From NCBI RefSeq assembly GCF_022458985.1, contig NC_061783.1:15879913-15943912 (forward strand): a stretch of 64,000 nucleotides of DNA. The letters are read 5' to 3'. The notes beneath the pieces were generated by a model. That model was given only the letters and a program-made list of their open reading frames with translations, was not told the origin of the DNA and ran no database searches. Shown here piece by piece: positions 33,697-46,002 of the stretch. A program made the position numbers and the translations under genes. The DNA is from Mugil cephalus. Its lineage: Eukaryota > Chordata > Actinopteri > Mugiliformes > Mugilidae. Positions within the stretch are counted from its first letter, which is position 1, and each line of letters opens with the position of its first letter.

Positions 33697-36571
33697 CTAC
33701 TTCCACTGCTGCCCATAAGAATCCTGTGAAAACTCCATGGTGTCATTACTGTAACCATAGTTACCAGAATAGTCGGCCCCTTGCTGCAGGGGCTGCTGGG
33801 CGATGGGCTGGGACCCCCAGTTCTGTTGGTTGTTGGTCTGGCGGCGCTTGGAGTCAGGCTGGTTAAACACGTCTGCCTTCCTCTTTCCGCCGACGTTTCC
33901 CCCGCGATTGCCTCTGGCACCGCGAGGACCACGGCCCCTCTGAGGCTGGAAAGGGGCTCCTCGCCCTCCTCGGCCACCCCTCGGGCCACCCAGGGGCGGC
34001 CCCCTTTGGGCGTAGCCGCCGCGGCCTCGTGTCGGCGGAGCTCCACGGGCCCTGGGTGGGGGAGGCCCTCCCCTGCTGGGACGAGTACCACGGCCCCTCA
34101 TGCTGTACACGTCTTCGTAGCCGTAGTAAGGGTCTTCATAGCCACCGCGGTAGTCATGATAGTCGTAGCCATAGTAGTCGTCATAGTAGTCGTCATAGCC
34201 ATAGTAATCTGGCGGATAGGCATAGCCCCCTCGGCCACCACGACCCCTGCCTCGGCCTGGTGGTGGCATGCGTGGAGGGGGGTAGTAGTAGTAGTCATCA
34301 TACCTGTAATAAAGCACACAGTGTATCAAACAGTTGACTGACCATGAGATCCAGCTGACTCTTTTCTTTGAACAAATGGGATACGTTTGTTATTTTTTTG
34401 TCTTGCTTTTTTGTTTAGAAGCATTATTTCTTCTTTGACATGAACTTTCATTCATGTCTGACTCACCCTGCGTTCCTGGTGGTCTGTCGCGCTGCTTGGC
34501 GCTCTTTCCTCTTCTTGTCAGGGGGCTTTGCCAACACAATCTCAATCTCCTCTCCTCCCAGCTCCTTACCATTCATCTCGTCCATGGCCTGAATAACAAA
34601 ACGATCGATTAATACACGCAGAATCTTCACGCACATAAAACGCCTTGACCAAAACGTGCAGAACCCACCTTCACAGCAGCGTCCCTGTCTTCAAAATGAA
34701 CAAAGGCGTAGTCTTTCAACTTCTTCACTCGTTCTAGCTTTCCAAACTGAGAGAAGGTTTTTTCCAGGAGCTCTTCGGTCACCGCTGTGGCCAACTTCCT
34801 TACAAAAAGCACCTTAACCTGTGACAGAAAAAACAGGACGTTTGTTTCGGTGAAGAACAAAACAGGCTTGTAATGACAAAAAAGACATGAGAAACACTAA
34901 CCTTGGCCATGACCTCCGGGTCCGGTTCAGCAACAGGGTCAGCCCACTCCACAGTAACTGGGTTCCCCCACACTTTGACCTTGCCACTCATTAGGCGGCG
35001 GCGAGCCTGTGCTGCAGACTTGTGATCCTCGTACTCCAGGAAGCAGAAGCCACGGTTCTTCTTCTTGTCATCTGGCTGGTGGTACAAGATCACCTCTTGG
35101 AGACCCTCTGTAAAGCAAAGAAACAATGCCACTGACTACCACAGACACTTATCGTGTGTATTCTTTTTCTCAACTGTTTTCTGAAACAAATCCATTCATG
35201 TGTAGTGGATACAAACCTGTGACTTTTCCAAAGTCTTCCAATATACTTTCTCTTGTCTTGTTCTTTGGAATTGATCCAACAAACAGGCGATTGTTCGCAA
35301 CAGATATACAGACTCCCAAGTACTTTCCAGGACGGATTTCATGGTTATCACACTGAAAATAAAACAGATTAACAAATTGGTGAAATGAATTATAAAGGAA
35401 ACACCAGCATATACCACCAAGCATTGCTACTTACAAGCTTCACAGCCTTTTGTGCGTCATCCTTATTACAATATGTGATGAAGGCATAACCTCTGTTCTG
35501 GCCAGAGAGAGGATCCATCATTAACCTGAGGTCCCAGATGGGACCAGCAGACTCAAACAGCGGCACCAGTTCATCTTCATACAAATCCCTGGGGATTTTT
35601 CCAACAAAGACCTGAAGAAGAGAAGGAAAAATAGGCACATGGATGAGTGAAAGAATTTGTAAAACGCTATTTATAATAAATGACACTTGTCTTCTATTTG
35701 TGAAACATTCTTGAACACATCAACAGACACGTTTCATCCATCTCCATCAATCTACCTCAGTTCCAATGCCTGGTTGTGAGCCTATGTACACATCCTCAGG
35801 AGGGGGACCTCCATATTTTCTCTGCCCTGTAGTGACATCCAGAGTGTATCCTGTCCGCTCCAACAGAGCCTGAAAAACAAACAAAAGCAAACATGAACTC
35901 AGCTGCAATCTGCAAAGGCATGTTTACAGTAAAAGTCACTGTGACATCATGCACTGAAGAACTCGGTCAAATTACTTTGTTTACCTTTATTTTTGCCTCA
36001 TCCGGTCCCTTGGTGGACTCTTGTACTTTGCTTCCTTGTTTTTCCCTCTGTCTGTAGGTCTTCATGACTCCGCAAAGGAAAGCACTTTTATTCTACATTG
36101 AAAATCAAAACAAACGAGATGTTATTATGTGCAACATCCTAAACCAACATAACACATCATGGGAGGCAAAAACGGACGTCATCCATCCATGAGGACTACC
36201 TGTACATGGGACAGGTCGCTCTCTTTGAACTGCTGCAGCACAGTGAGCGCTCCCTCCTCGTTGAACTCCCGCAGCGCATCGATAGCCCTTTCATCCAGGT
36301 CAACGTACGCCACTAAGCCTGTGGTTACAAGGTAAATGAACACATTTACTACCGTGACACGACGTGTTTAAGTAATATTTTGAGAACTTTCTGAGACCAT
36401 AAACAACCACACACCTGTCTGGAAGATGTTATCTAAGCTCTCAGCCACCTTCTGGGGCAGCCCAGCATCGAGGAGCGTCACGTAGTTCTCTGTGTGTGTT
36501 GCTGTCACATCCATGGGCTCCTCATCCTCCTTTGCCGGGGCAGAACTACCGTTCACCTCAGCGGCAGCCAT
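33697..36571 (-). CDS. hnrnpr: Heterogeneous nuclear ribonucleoprotein R
   Basis: The minus-strand exons are 36571-36415, 36318-36200, 36092-35985, 35869-35756, 35611-35435, 35352-35217, 35107-34902, 34818-34669, 34588-34467 and 34303-33697. They give 631 residues, close to human hnRNP R (633). An acidic N-terminal domain ([20 protein letters not shown]) is followed by three RRMs at about 167-240, 246-325 and 341-410, with RNP1 motifs [16 protein letters not shown] and DYAFVHF. A C-terminal Tyr/Gly/Arg-rich region with [20 protein letters not shown] and many RGG units ends [27 protein letters not shown] and [12 protein letters not shown] fit hnRNP R rather than its paralogue SYNCRIP (hnRNP Q). 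It binds mRNA in nucleus and cytoplasm and acts in splicing and in axonal mRNA transport. The ATG lies three bases after an acceptor, so a non-coding first exon is upstream. Confidence 0.96.
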
Positions 36572-37039
36572 TCTTCTGCAACACAAAAATCAAGAAAATC
36601 AATTTTTAAATTTTGTTACTTTTTTATGGATCTACCAATACCAGAAATCTTTGGAACTCAACTTCAATTTACACTATGCTGTTAAAGGGATATGCGATTT
36701 TTAGTTTGTTATCTATGCAACTTTGCTACCAACAGTGTCATTTTAATATTTATAAACTGCAGACAGGAAGTTCAAGTGAAATACTGCATTTGCGGACAGT
36801 TACAACAAATACAGTTTTTCTATTGTAATCAAGGTGAAAATGCTTATGTGTTGATCACAAAAACAACCCGATTACTTCAAGAAAGCGCCGACAGCCACAG
36901 TCCCGCCCCCTTCACATGCAGCCTGGCAGCTACGTTTTAATGTATTGAATATAGCTCCACAAGCCGTTAAAATTTCCGCTTTTAGTGATCCGATTTCGTT
37001 GCAGTTTCCATAACAAGCCACAGCCCCGCGCATTTATAT

Positions 37040-37460
37040 AATTTTTGAGTCAACTGCAATAATGGGTTAGCTTTCGGCTAGCTAGTGAGCTTCTGGACGA
37101 AGGCCTCGCCGTGCAGACGCGCCTCACAAATCAAACACACACGCTCCGTACAACGTGCAAACAGATAGTTAGCATAACTTACCAGCCTAATTTGGAAAAC
37201 GAATTGCGGTGCGCGCAAAAGTGTGAAACGATGAACTTGTCGGACGTACAAAACAACGTCTAATACGATTAATGCGTTTGAGTGTAACCCACGAGACAAA
37301 TTTCCAGACAGCCTCGGTCTCGTCTCGCCCGAACAACGCCACCGCTCCGCAAACATCGCGAGATGTGGAGGGAGACTCGCGATTTGAGGCGGGTGTGTTC
37401 GTTTTGCAAAGCCAGGTCGGGAGTCTTCGTATTGTGTCAGAGGAGTGTGGGTTTGTTTGA
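37040..37460 (-). promoter_or_regulatory. CpG-rich promoter and non-coding first exon region of hnrnpr
   Basis: CpG sites are dense here (GCGCGCAAAAG, CTCGTCTCGCCCGAACAACG, ACATCGCGAGATG) in an otherwise AT-rich interval 0.5 to 0.9 kb upstream of the hnrnpr ATG. TCGCGAGA near 37358 is a core of the palindromic TCTCGCGAGA element found in many housekeeping promoters. The exon boundary could not be fixed. Confidence 0.5.
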
Positions 37461-37958
37461 GATACATAGCTACTTTACTAAAAGGGATGTGGTAGCATTT
37501 ATTTACTACCTACAAATCTCGTGAATATATCTGGTCCCTGCTCAGCGGGTATGCTGTCCATCCACAGCGGGCTGCGCAGGGAATGAAAAGGAGCGCTTTA
37601 TCATAAACTATCCAACCATAGAGATTGAACTTTGACTGCCACGGTTTTAGTCCAATGAAATCAAACATTGCTTGAATAACTACACATTGGACCAACCTCT
37701 AAATTTTAATGAACACCTTTCAAAGCACAATGCCAGCTGACGGTAAAGGAGGGGGGTAGGCAATGACTCACACATATTCTATAGCTTTTATGGAATAAAG
37801 GGTAATAATTTTATTGTTCTTAGATGTTAATATGAGCACCCATACAGGACCCGCCTCGACCAGCAGAAAACCCTATATCTGCTTGTTTTTATCATTTACT
37901 TGTTTAAAAAAAGATGGATGGCCCCTCAGGGAGATACATGACTCCCAGCTCCAAAGCT

Positions 37959-39416
37959 TTAGTCATCATGCTTAAGCTTTCTGATTTTGCCCTTGTGGCG
38001 GTCTATCTCCTTCTGTAGGCGCTCAATCTCCTTTTTGTGGTGCTCAATTTCCTCTGCATGATGCTTCCTCAGCGCTTCCATCTGCTCCTTCTCCTTCTGC
38101 CTGCAAGCAAAATCAAGAAAACTGGGTCAGAGTGTAGAAGAAAACCACAGATACAGGCTCAAGCTTTCAGCAGTGTGATTAAAAATGCATTGTCTCGCTT
38201 CTTACCTGAAGTACCGCTCCTCCTCTGCCACTTCTCTCTTTCCAAATGCCCCTCCCGCCTCCCTCACAGAGCCTCCACCACCTCCACCTTTTCCTGCTCC
38301 CTTGCCCAATTCACCAAGCTGGAATGCACAGGGAAATATTTTATTATGTTTTATAATCTTATCTGTTGCATTACAGTGTCAAGCTTGAAATCTGTTTGGA
38401 GCTGTCTGGTTTTCTACATTCATTAGTCATAAAATCTGATCAGCAACTACAATACAAGCTCCGTGTGCTAAACTGTCATAATCTTTACTGAATGTATCTA
38501 CAGCACTGGTGGTGGGGGAAAAAAAGGTAAATTATTGTATTTAACAACTGGACAAATCCTGCTGCAGAAATAAATTCATACAAGTGTTTCAGCACCAGAG
38601 AGATATTAGGAGCACAGCTTAAACTCTTAGGATGCCTGCTGTGAATGGCTCTTCAGGTCATTTCACGATATATCTATGGTGTAAAGGTGTAAGTAGGGCA
38701 ATTATGCACCATGATCTGAGCAAAGTGCACTTGCAGATATAGACGTTAATCTTCCTGGCCTGTACCTTTGGAATCACCTTTGCAATCGTCTCCATTTTTA
38801 AATAACTACTAATGAATATTTACTTTTGCAAGTCTAATGGGTTACATTTTTTCTTTCAAAGCATGTTTCTCATCAGTAGCTTTATTTCAATGACTGGACT
38901 CCAGGTTTGACACATGGTAGGTTCACATAGATAATGACTAGTTTACAGGTAAATGGAAGCATAGGGTTAAGCAAAGGGTTTATTTACTTTTCTTGCAACT
39001 TTATTTGCCCATTGAATAAATCTAAAACGTGATCAATTGACATGCTTGATTTCTCTATGATCAAACTGCTCATTTTAACAACAGATCAGGTGATTATGGT
39101 CGTAAACTTTATCTTTTAGTGAGATTTATCCCTGGGCCAAGTGTTACATTGACAAAAAAAAGTAAAATGTATAAAATTAATTATACATAAAAAAAACTTA
39201 AAATCTTATTTTCTGCATTGTTTACATTAGGGCCATGCTGCAGTCTAAGATTTACCGTGCTAGCTGGCTTCGTACGACTATCACTTATGTTAGCAAGCTA
39301 ATGCTAACGTGAAGAACTGACACCAAATGTCCGCTACAGTTTACCTGATCAGATGCCATTCTGATCTGAGAGGCGATGCATCTCCTTAAGTTGGCTCTAA
39401 GAAGAAATCTTGCCAT
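37959..39416 (-). CDS. atp5if1: ATP synthase inhibitory factor 1, mitochondrial
   Basis: The minus-strand exons are 39416-39345, 38318-38206 and 38100-37959, with phases closing to 108 residues (human 106). Residues 1-25 ([19 protein letters not shown]) form an Arg-rich, acid-free mitochondrial presequence. A glycine-rich stretch is followed by the inhibitory core [20 protein letters not shown], the pH-sensing histidine cluster [14 protein letters not shown], a coiled coil with heptads and the end KLKHDD. IF1 inserts into the F1 catalytic interface and blocks ATP hydrolysis when the matrix turns acid. Human core residues are almost all kept ([16 protein letters not shown]). AATAAA on this strand lies at 37810-37815. 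An antisense-overlapping start is not seen. Confidence 0.96.
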
Positions 39417-42400
39417 CGCTACTTAGATGTTAATAAATGCAACTGCAACAGAAGAGAGAAAACTTCAGTGCCTTTTCTTCTTCGGCTCCCCCTCCCGACC
39501 TTAAAGTGCGGAAATTTGAAGTAAACGTAACGTATGGGCGTGGAGGCGGCTCAATGTACGCTCGCTGCTGCCACCACATGGTGAGGGGTGGGAACTGCGC
39601 TGGTTTTGTGCAGCGTCTTGTTATCCTCCCAGCGAGATTTTAATGTTGCACAAACAGTTTTGATGCAAAGCAGAGGCAAGCGTGTTTTGTAACGAAAATG
39701 CATGTTATTTAAAATTGCTTACCTGTAGATAACTTCCCCTTTTTATGCCCAACTAGTCTGCACTTGTAACCTCTGAGCCTTGTAGGAATGCATTACTCAA
39801 ATTTCATGCAATATGTTTTATTCCATTGTTCTTGTTTCTATGTTACCAAACCCAGTATGAATGCTCTTCACAGTTGCATAAACTGATTGTTATAGTTACA
39901 TATGCTGCACATTTGTCCACTCTGAGTTGACGTAGTGTTTCAGTTTTCAGCATGTAAAACTAGAGTATTTATTCACAACTATTAAAAACATCGATTCCAG
40001 TTCAAGATCAAGATTGAATCCGTTTACGCAGATAAGCAGGGGGGAAAAAACATGCAAACTATGACCGATTTGTGTCTGATTCAGTTGTATTCAAGTTTTT
40101 AAACAATACCAAAATATATACATAGACTACTCATCGCTGAAGAGTGTGGATGAAACACACTCTGTGTTACAAAGGGAAGCTCTGCACATTGAGGAGAGGT
40201 GGTGGGTGTTCAGTACAGATGAGTCATAATGGAGTCCCATTGATAAAGTGCCCCCCCATCCCCCCATTCTACATCTGACAATGTTCATCCCAACACAGTA
40301 TTGCATGAGCTCACCATCCCTGACACTGCCCATTTATTGTCTGAATCCGGCGGAGTTGAGGGTCAATGACCAAGTGTTGGCGTGGCGCTGTTATGATGAC
40401 GTGCTACTTCCTGTCAAGCTGTTTAGTTCGATGTTGACCCTGATTACGTGGAAGCGCCCTGGATAAAGAAAAGCATGCAGACCTGTGCAACATCCCTGGT
40501 TTATAAAAATGGAGAGAGGAAACACAGAAATTGGATTTACGCAGTAAGACTTGTGAACAACTTTGAGATTGTGCAACTGAATAGGAACAAGGTCAATGAC
40601 AAAACCCCTTTTTTTTCTTTCAAAGCAAATGTTCCTTTTAATGTGATTTAGAGACAGATTTGGGGCAATACATTTCCACATCTGTGAGAAGAAACAGCTC
40701 AACTGAGGCAGTAACCTCTCTGCAACAAATGGTGGCAGTGTGCACTCATATAGATGGAGAGCATCGCCTAGCCGTTGCAGTGAATATGGAATAATAAACC
40801 ATTTCAATCATCTGTTAGTTAATTACTTCATAGCAAAACTTTAATTCAAAATCAAGTATTACATGCAACCGATTAAGATGCATATAAACAGAAACTAACA
40901 TTAATATAAAACCAGTGCCATCCTCTCTTGTAATGGACTACAGAGAGTGCTGCTGCTCTTTTGTTCTAAATTAGGCCAGAAATTAAATTTCATACAGAGC
41001 ACTGAATGTTGCAGCACAGTAATCATTATTAGACAGAAGGCTCCAATATTCTGCAGCATAACTCAGCTGTGACTGATGTAAGAAAACAAGTAGTTGAAGA
41101 AGATGAATGAATGATGAAGTAGTCTCATCATTTTCATGAAAAGAGATTGCACCCATGGGTACAGGTTAAAATGCATCTGAACTTTGTGATTTGGAGAAAA
41201 TATCAACCACTGCAATGAAGCAAACTGAACTTTTTGGCGTGCTCTTGCTCTTGCTCTTGTGTGCGTCCGTGTTTTTTTTTTTTTGTTTTTTTTGTGCATG
41301 ATTTTCTATGGCCTTATATGGACTTCCGGTCCACAGGATGCATTGCAGCCAGTTACCTGAATCCTTTCAGCGCTGCTCACCTCGCCGGCTCAAGTGTTGC
41401 CATAGGAAATAGTATCCTGGCAACAGCACTAACCTGAGCAAAGACAAAGTAAGGTCATGCAGACAACAAGATGTGGCACGGTGTTCCTGCATGAGCAAGC
41501 CTTAACATCATAGCATCCTTTCAACATTGTGCATATTTTTATTTGACATGCATGACATTTAACATGACCTTACATTCGTTCCATTTAACAGCCTTTTTGG
41601 TGCAGGCTTTTTAAAATCAACCTGTTTGGATGCCACGCGTAACGCTTGTAATCGGCTTCCCTTTACCAGTGCATTAGTAATTTTGCAAAATAGCACTCCC
41701 ATCAGGCTTTTATTCATACCTCTGGGAAAAGCATGTCGAAACTCCTCCATAATTTAACCTTTTGTTCAGAAGTTCAGCTCGTATATTAAAGCCACTGCGC
41801 AGGCATTGTAGATACTTTAAACTGAAATACATTTTTTAATTTTTTTTTTTTTTTGGAGCACAATGGTGAAACTAAATGGAAACAGTATTCATCGATGATG
41901 CTTATCCGTTCAGGCTTCCAAACTACCTCCCATTTAAATCCTGCAGACTCAGTAACCTTAACGTTTCCCATTAACCTTGGCAGAATGGTTTTCAAGTACC
42001 ATGCACCTTTTAAGTGGAAGGAACTGCAAACTTCCTTCGCATCCCTTATAGACTAAGCTTTATTATCATCTACTTCTTTTATTACTCAAAATGTTTATGC
42101 TTCCTGTGAGAGACCTCAATGTCATCGAGGCTACACAACTAACATTTGTATAATGGCATAGAAATTTTTGTTCCAGTATAAGATCATCTTACACTTCCTG
42201 GAACTAAAATTTCTAAAATATTTGATAAAATATTCTGAAAAGAGGACAAAGAAGTATTCGCTTTTCTGTATATGCATTCAGCTTATCTGTTTCTCAAGGT
42301 CTGCTGGTGCTCAAAGTCCTTCCTACAAACAGTCCTCATGAGTCGGCTGGATGCTGCCACTGTTACCATGGTGACCACCAGGAGTGAGAAAGGGGTCCAG

Positions 42401-42869
42401 TTTCTTTGTGTTCTGAACATACAGAGTCTTTTGGCTAAGGCGCAGAGGCAGACGCTACCTGCCGGATTCATCTGGATTCACAGGCAGCTTGGCAAGAATC
42501 AGAAAGGGGGAATGGATTCGTAAAGCAAGCAGACTGCGATGTTTAGAGTGCATCCAAAAGCACGCTGTTCGTTTTCTTTTCTGGCAGCACAGACCCACTT
42601 AAAATACCGTTGTAGCATTCTCAGCATTACAATGGGAATGGTTGTGAAATCACAGAGTTGTTTGAAATAATAAGAAACAACATGTTACATTATATTATAC
42701 TTATTTTAGGTCATATTTAAACACTGCGACTGTAATATCCCGTGCCTTTATTTATTTATTGTGTATTGCATTGCATATGCAGATGTATAGTTAGTTTGTA
42801 ATTTATCACAATCACACACCCTGGATTTTTATTTTGTATTTTTATGTGTGTTATGATGTTTTTCTGAGC

Positions 42870-42950
42870 AGTGCATTGATATTTCATTCTGTGATTGCAT
42901 ATGTGATGTATATTACCGAATGACAATAAAAGTCTGTATGCAAATTGACT
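42870..42950 (+). repeat. LINE-type 3' tail-like segment
   Basis: The sequence finishes ATTACCGAATGACAATAAAAG, which resembles the TGACAATAAAG tails of fish L2/CR1-type LINEs. No coding part was found. Confidence 0.3.
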
Positions 42951-43236
42951 TGAGCTAAATGCTAATTTTAATGTCAGGGAAGGATACCCTGGCATTTTTT
43001 TTTAAGCAGTTTACTATGTCTACCCGTTATTATTACCATGTTAGCATGCTAATACTTACTGAATAGCAGTGAATGCAACGTTACCATTGAAAATCAGATT
43101 TGACCATAGATGAAAATTAAAGAGGAAATTAATTGATGCAGAATTTCATGGCAATTTCATTCTGCAGTTGTTGACACATTTCACTTAAAACCAAATAGTG
43201 AGAGGACCACCCTGAGATTGTGTCTGCACACACTTG

Positions 43237-43304
<68 letters not shown>
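43237..43304. repeat. (TTTC)n microsatellite
   Basis: About 17 perfect tandem TTTC units. Confidence 0.95.
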
Positions 43305-43663
43305 TGTGGCTTTATTCGCCCCAAGTCTGACCTTACTGTAGACTATAAGTCATTCAAAATGTCCTGCTCGCTCCGCCACCAAAGCTTTCCACATTCCATC
43401 AGTAGCGTAGATAATAATTATCCTCCTCCAGTCCAGTCAGCCCCTGGGGCCCGGCATACGATCTGAAAGTAGTAATACCCCCCAGGAAACCACTCTCAAG
43501 AGAATGGTGGCATTTAGCTATGACGCACAAACGCAGCTGTAAGTCACCGCACCTGGCTTTTTGCCACTCTGGGGTACACAAGCCATGGGAGGGAGGCCTT
43601 TTTAATCCTTTATCAATCCTAATAAGGACCCAAGAGAAAAAGGCACAGGTGTGTGCACATGTG

Positions 43664-43698
43664 AGTGTGTGTGTATATGTATGTGTGTGTGTGTGCGA
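43664..43698. repeat. (GT)n-rich microsatellite
   Basis: Interrupted GTGTGTGTATATGTATGTGTGT. Confidence 0.8.
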
Positions 43699-46002
43699 GC
43701 AAGCAAAGGTATAGGTAAATATGTGAGTGCTTATTTCAGGTCAGCGGAATAATAAACATGTTCTCTGTGCTGATTCTCTGAGTCGTATCTGATTGCTCAC
43801 TGATTGTCAAGAGGAATTCGCTTTCGGATCTGTTACGCTCTGCAAGACGAGAATATCATTGACTTGAAGGACATTTTGCGCCACGACCGAACACAACACG
43901 TGGCTAAAACAACGCGAAACAGCGCTTTCAGCTGTACGCAATCGTGTTTTGTTAAGTCTGGCAGATAGGTCCTAAATTATGTGATGAGCAGTCACAGAGG
44001 CGCTGACGAGGTGTAAGATGTAGAGTATTGTTGAGCTTGGGTCTGTAAGAATCTTTTTCTTCCACCTTCAATCTGGAAATTAGTTTTCATTGTTGAACTA
44101 AGATTTGATCTCACTGAAGCATTCATGTGTTCAGTTTGTTTTTCAAATCCATCACTCACTCAATCATTATTGTAATAGCAGCAAAATTATGGTAGATCAA
44201 CGGTACATGTCTGCTTGGGCAAAGAGGGAAAATAAAACAAGTTAGTCAAAGCTCTTTCCTTTTATTGCACTTCCTCAAACCTCAAGCCTAAACTACAGAA
44301 AAGTTCCACTGCAAGAGATTAAGACAATTAACCTCTCTGCAGCTTTGCAATTCTTATAATTTTATGTGCTGCTGACTGCAAACGAAGCCATTTGTGCAGA
44401 TAGAAAGATGTTCTCTCACTTCTCCCCGGGAGTTTAAAGACCTCCTCTCTTTTCCCCAGCTTGGGGATTAGCATCTGCTGTTTCTATAGCAACAGCCTTC
44501 AATTAAGAGACGACCAGCATCTCGCTGTTAGCCAGCAAGGTGCTAATTGATACTGGATTTCGGATGGGGTGGGGGCTGAGATAAGAAGTGGAGTTTGCGT
44601 GGCTGCATGAGACAGACGCACACGCAACCTCTAATTCTCTTCTAACCTCCGCGCTCAATGGCGGGCACAGACGTTACATCCGTATGTAATTATTGCGGCT
44701 GTGATTGGATTGGATTTGTTAATGGCTGATTTGGAGAGAAGGCTGTATCCTGACACAGTGGATGTTAGAAACCATGCAACTGTCTCTTCTTTTCTCTAAC
44801 AGCTGCATAAAATGGTGTCTGTGTGCTTATATTCAGCTTCTCGGCCCTTTTACGTGTTGTTGCATGACATGAAAGATCATCATGTAGTCAGAAGTTTGTC
44901 TCAGTCAGCGTTCATGGCATAAATTCTAATGTTACAATAGATAATTATGAGCAACATTTCACCCTTTTGAGCAACTTCTGTCCATTTTCAGTCTTTCTCT
45001 TTCTACGGTATTTCAGCTATCTCATCCTAACGGCACGAAAGGAATAAAGACAAGGGGGGGCTCTGTGCATAGAAGCTGCAAAATTGTCTCCAACACACGT
45101 TCCGTGAAACACCATTAGCAGACTGAGCAGAGAGTATAAATTAGCACATAATGTTCCACACAGCAAAAAAAAGAAAAGAAAGAAAGGTGCAGAAGCCATG
45201 AGAAAATGGGGCTCATCATGCGATATGGTGGCAAACATTAAATGCAGTGGAAATCTACATTATAGCACCATTTGCACAGCAGCCAGCCTGCCAGCCATGT
45301 GACCCCGCAAAATGAGCTCAGCAAATGGAGGCTGTAAATTAATTTTGCTTATGCTTTGCAGCAGAACTACACCAATTAAAACAAAGAACACGGACTGATT
45401 ACGGCCAAGAAGATGAAGTAGCAGAGCGGCAGCGCTACGAGCAAAGTAGGCAAGACCAAATTTAAACAGCTAAGAGCGATTCCTATTTTTAAAAAGGTCC
45501 CAATCATAATCTGGCCCCTGTCAAATGTGCTTTCTCATTATTCAATATCACAAACCTTTTTTTTTTCTTCTTTTTCTTGGAAATGATTTGCCTCCTTGCA
45601 TAGCATGAAAATAGAACAGAGGGCAATTGCACTTTTATCATCTTAAGAGATTGCTGTTTTATGTACCTGCAAATCACGGCTATATTTAGAGAGTGTAACG
45701 TCTGCCAGAGGCTTCACAGTGGCAGGAGATTAATATCAATTTTGTGTCTCCCTTGTTTTTTTGTACGCGTTGCAGCTTTTTCTTTTATTGGTTTTACTTT
45801 AGAACTTTAATTTCAGGGCGCTGATTTGTTTTGATCTGGACGGTTATAAAATCACTGCGGGACGGCTGAATACGGGGAAGTTCAGTTCGGTCGTCCTGTA
45901 TTTGAACCAGCACGAGACCCGACAGAGTGACACTCAAAGTGGCATTTATAAGTGAGTAATAAAGGATCACAGCTGCCCACGTTACGTAATATAGATGTGT
46001 GT

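Larger units (their letters stand above)
39417..46000. other. Gene desert of about 6.5 kb
   Basis: I find no exon-like frames with splice sites here on either strand. A GC-richer patch at 39240-39480 is the atp5if1 promoter. The rest is AT-rich with simple repeats. Several stretches between 43.8 and 45.8 kb look non-repetitive and could be conserved non-coding DNA next to adgrb1, which cannot be judged from one sequence. Confidence 0.4.

Noticed and set aside
33781-34341. Long plus-strand open frame opposite the last hnrnpr exon
   Set aside because: It mirrors the GC-rich RGG/Tyr-rich coding region of hnrnpr. Such codon bias opens the opposite frames, and the product resembles nothing.
33697-36571. 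Identification as syncrip (hnRNP Q)
   Set aside because: Diagnostic stretches such as [18 protein letters not shown] and the GDYSGNYGY end match hnRNP R.
37078-37467. 129-codon minus-strand frame upstream of hnrnpr
   Set aside because: It falls in the CpG-rich promoter and first-exon region; the composition explains the open frame, and the hnrnpr start is well fixed downstream.
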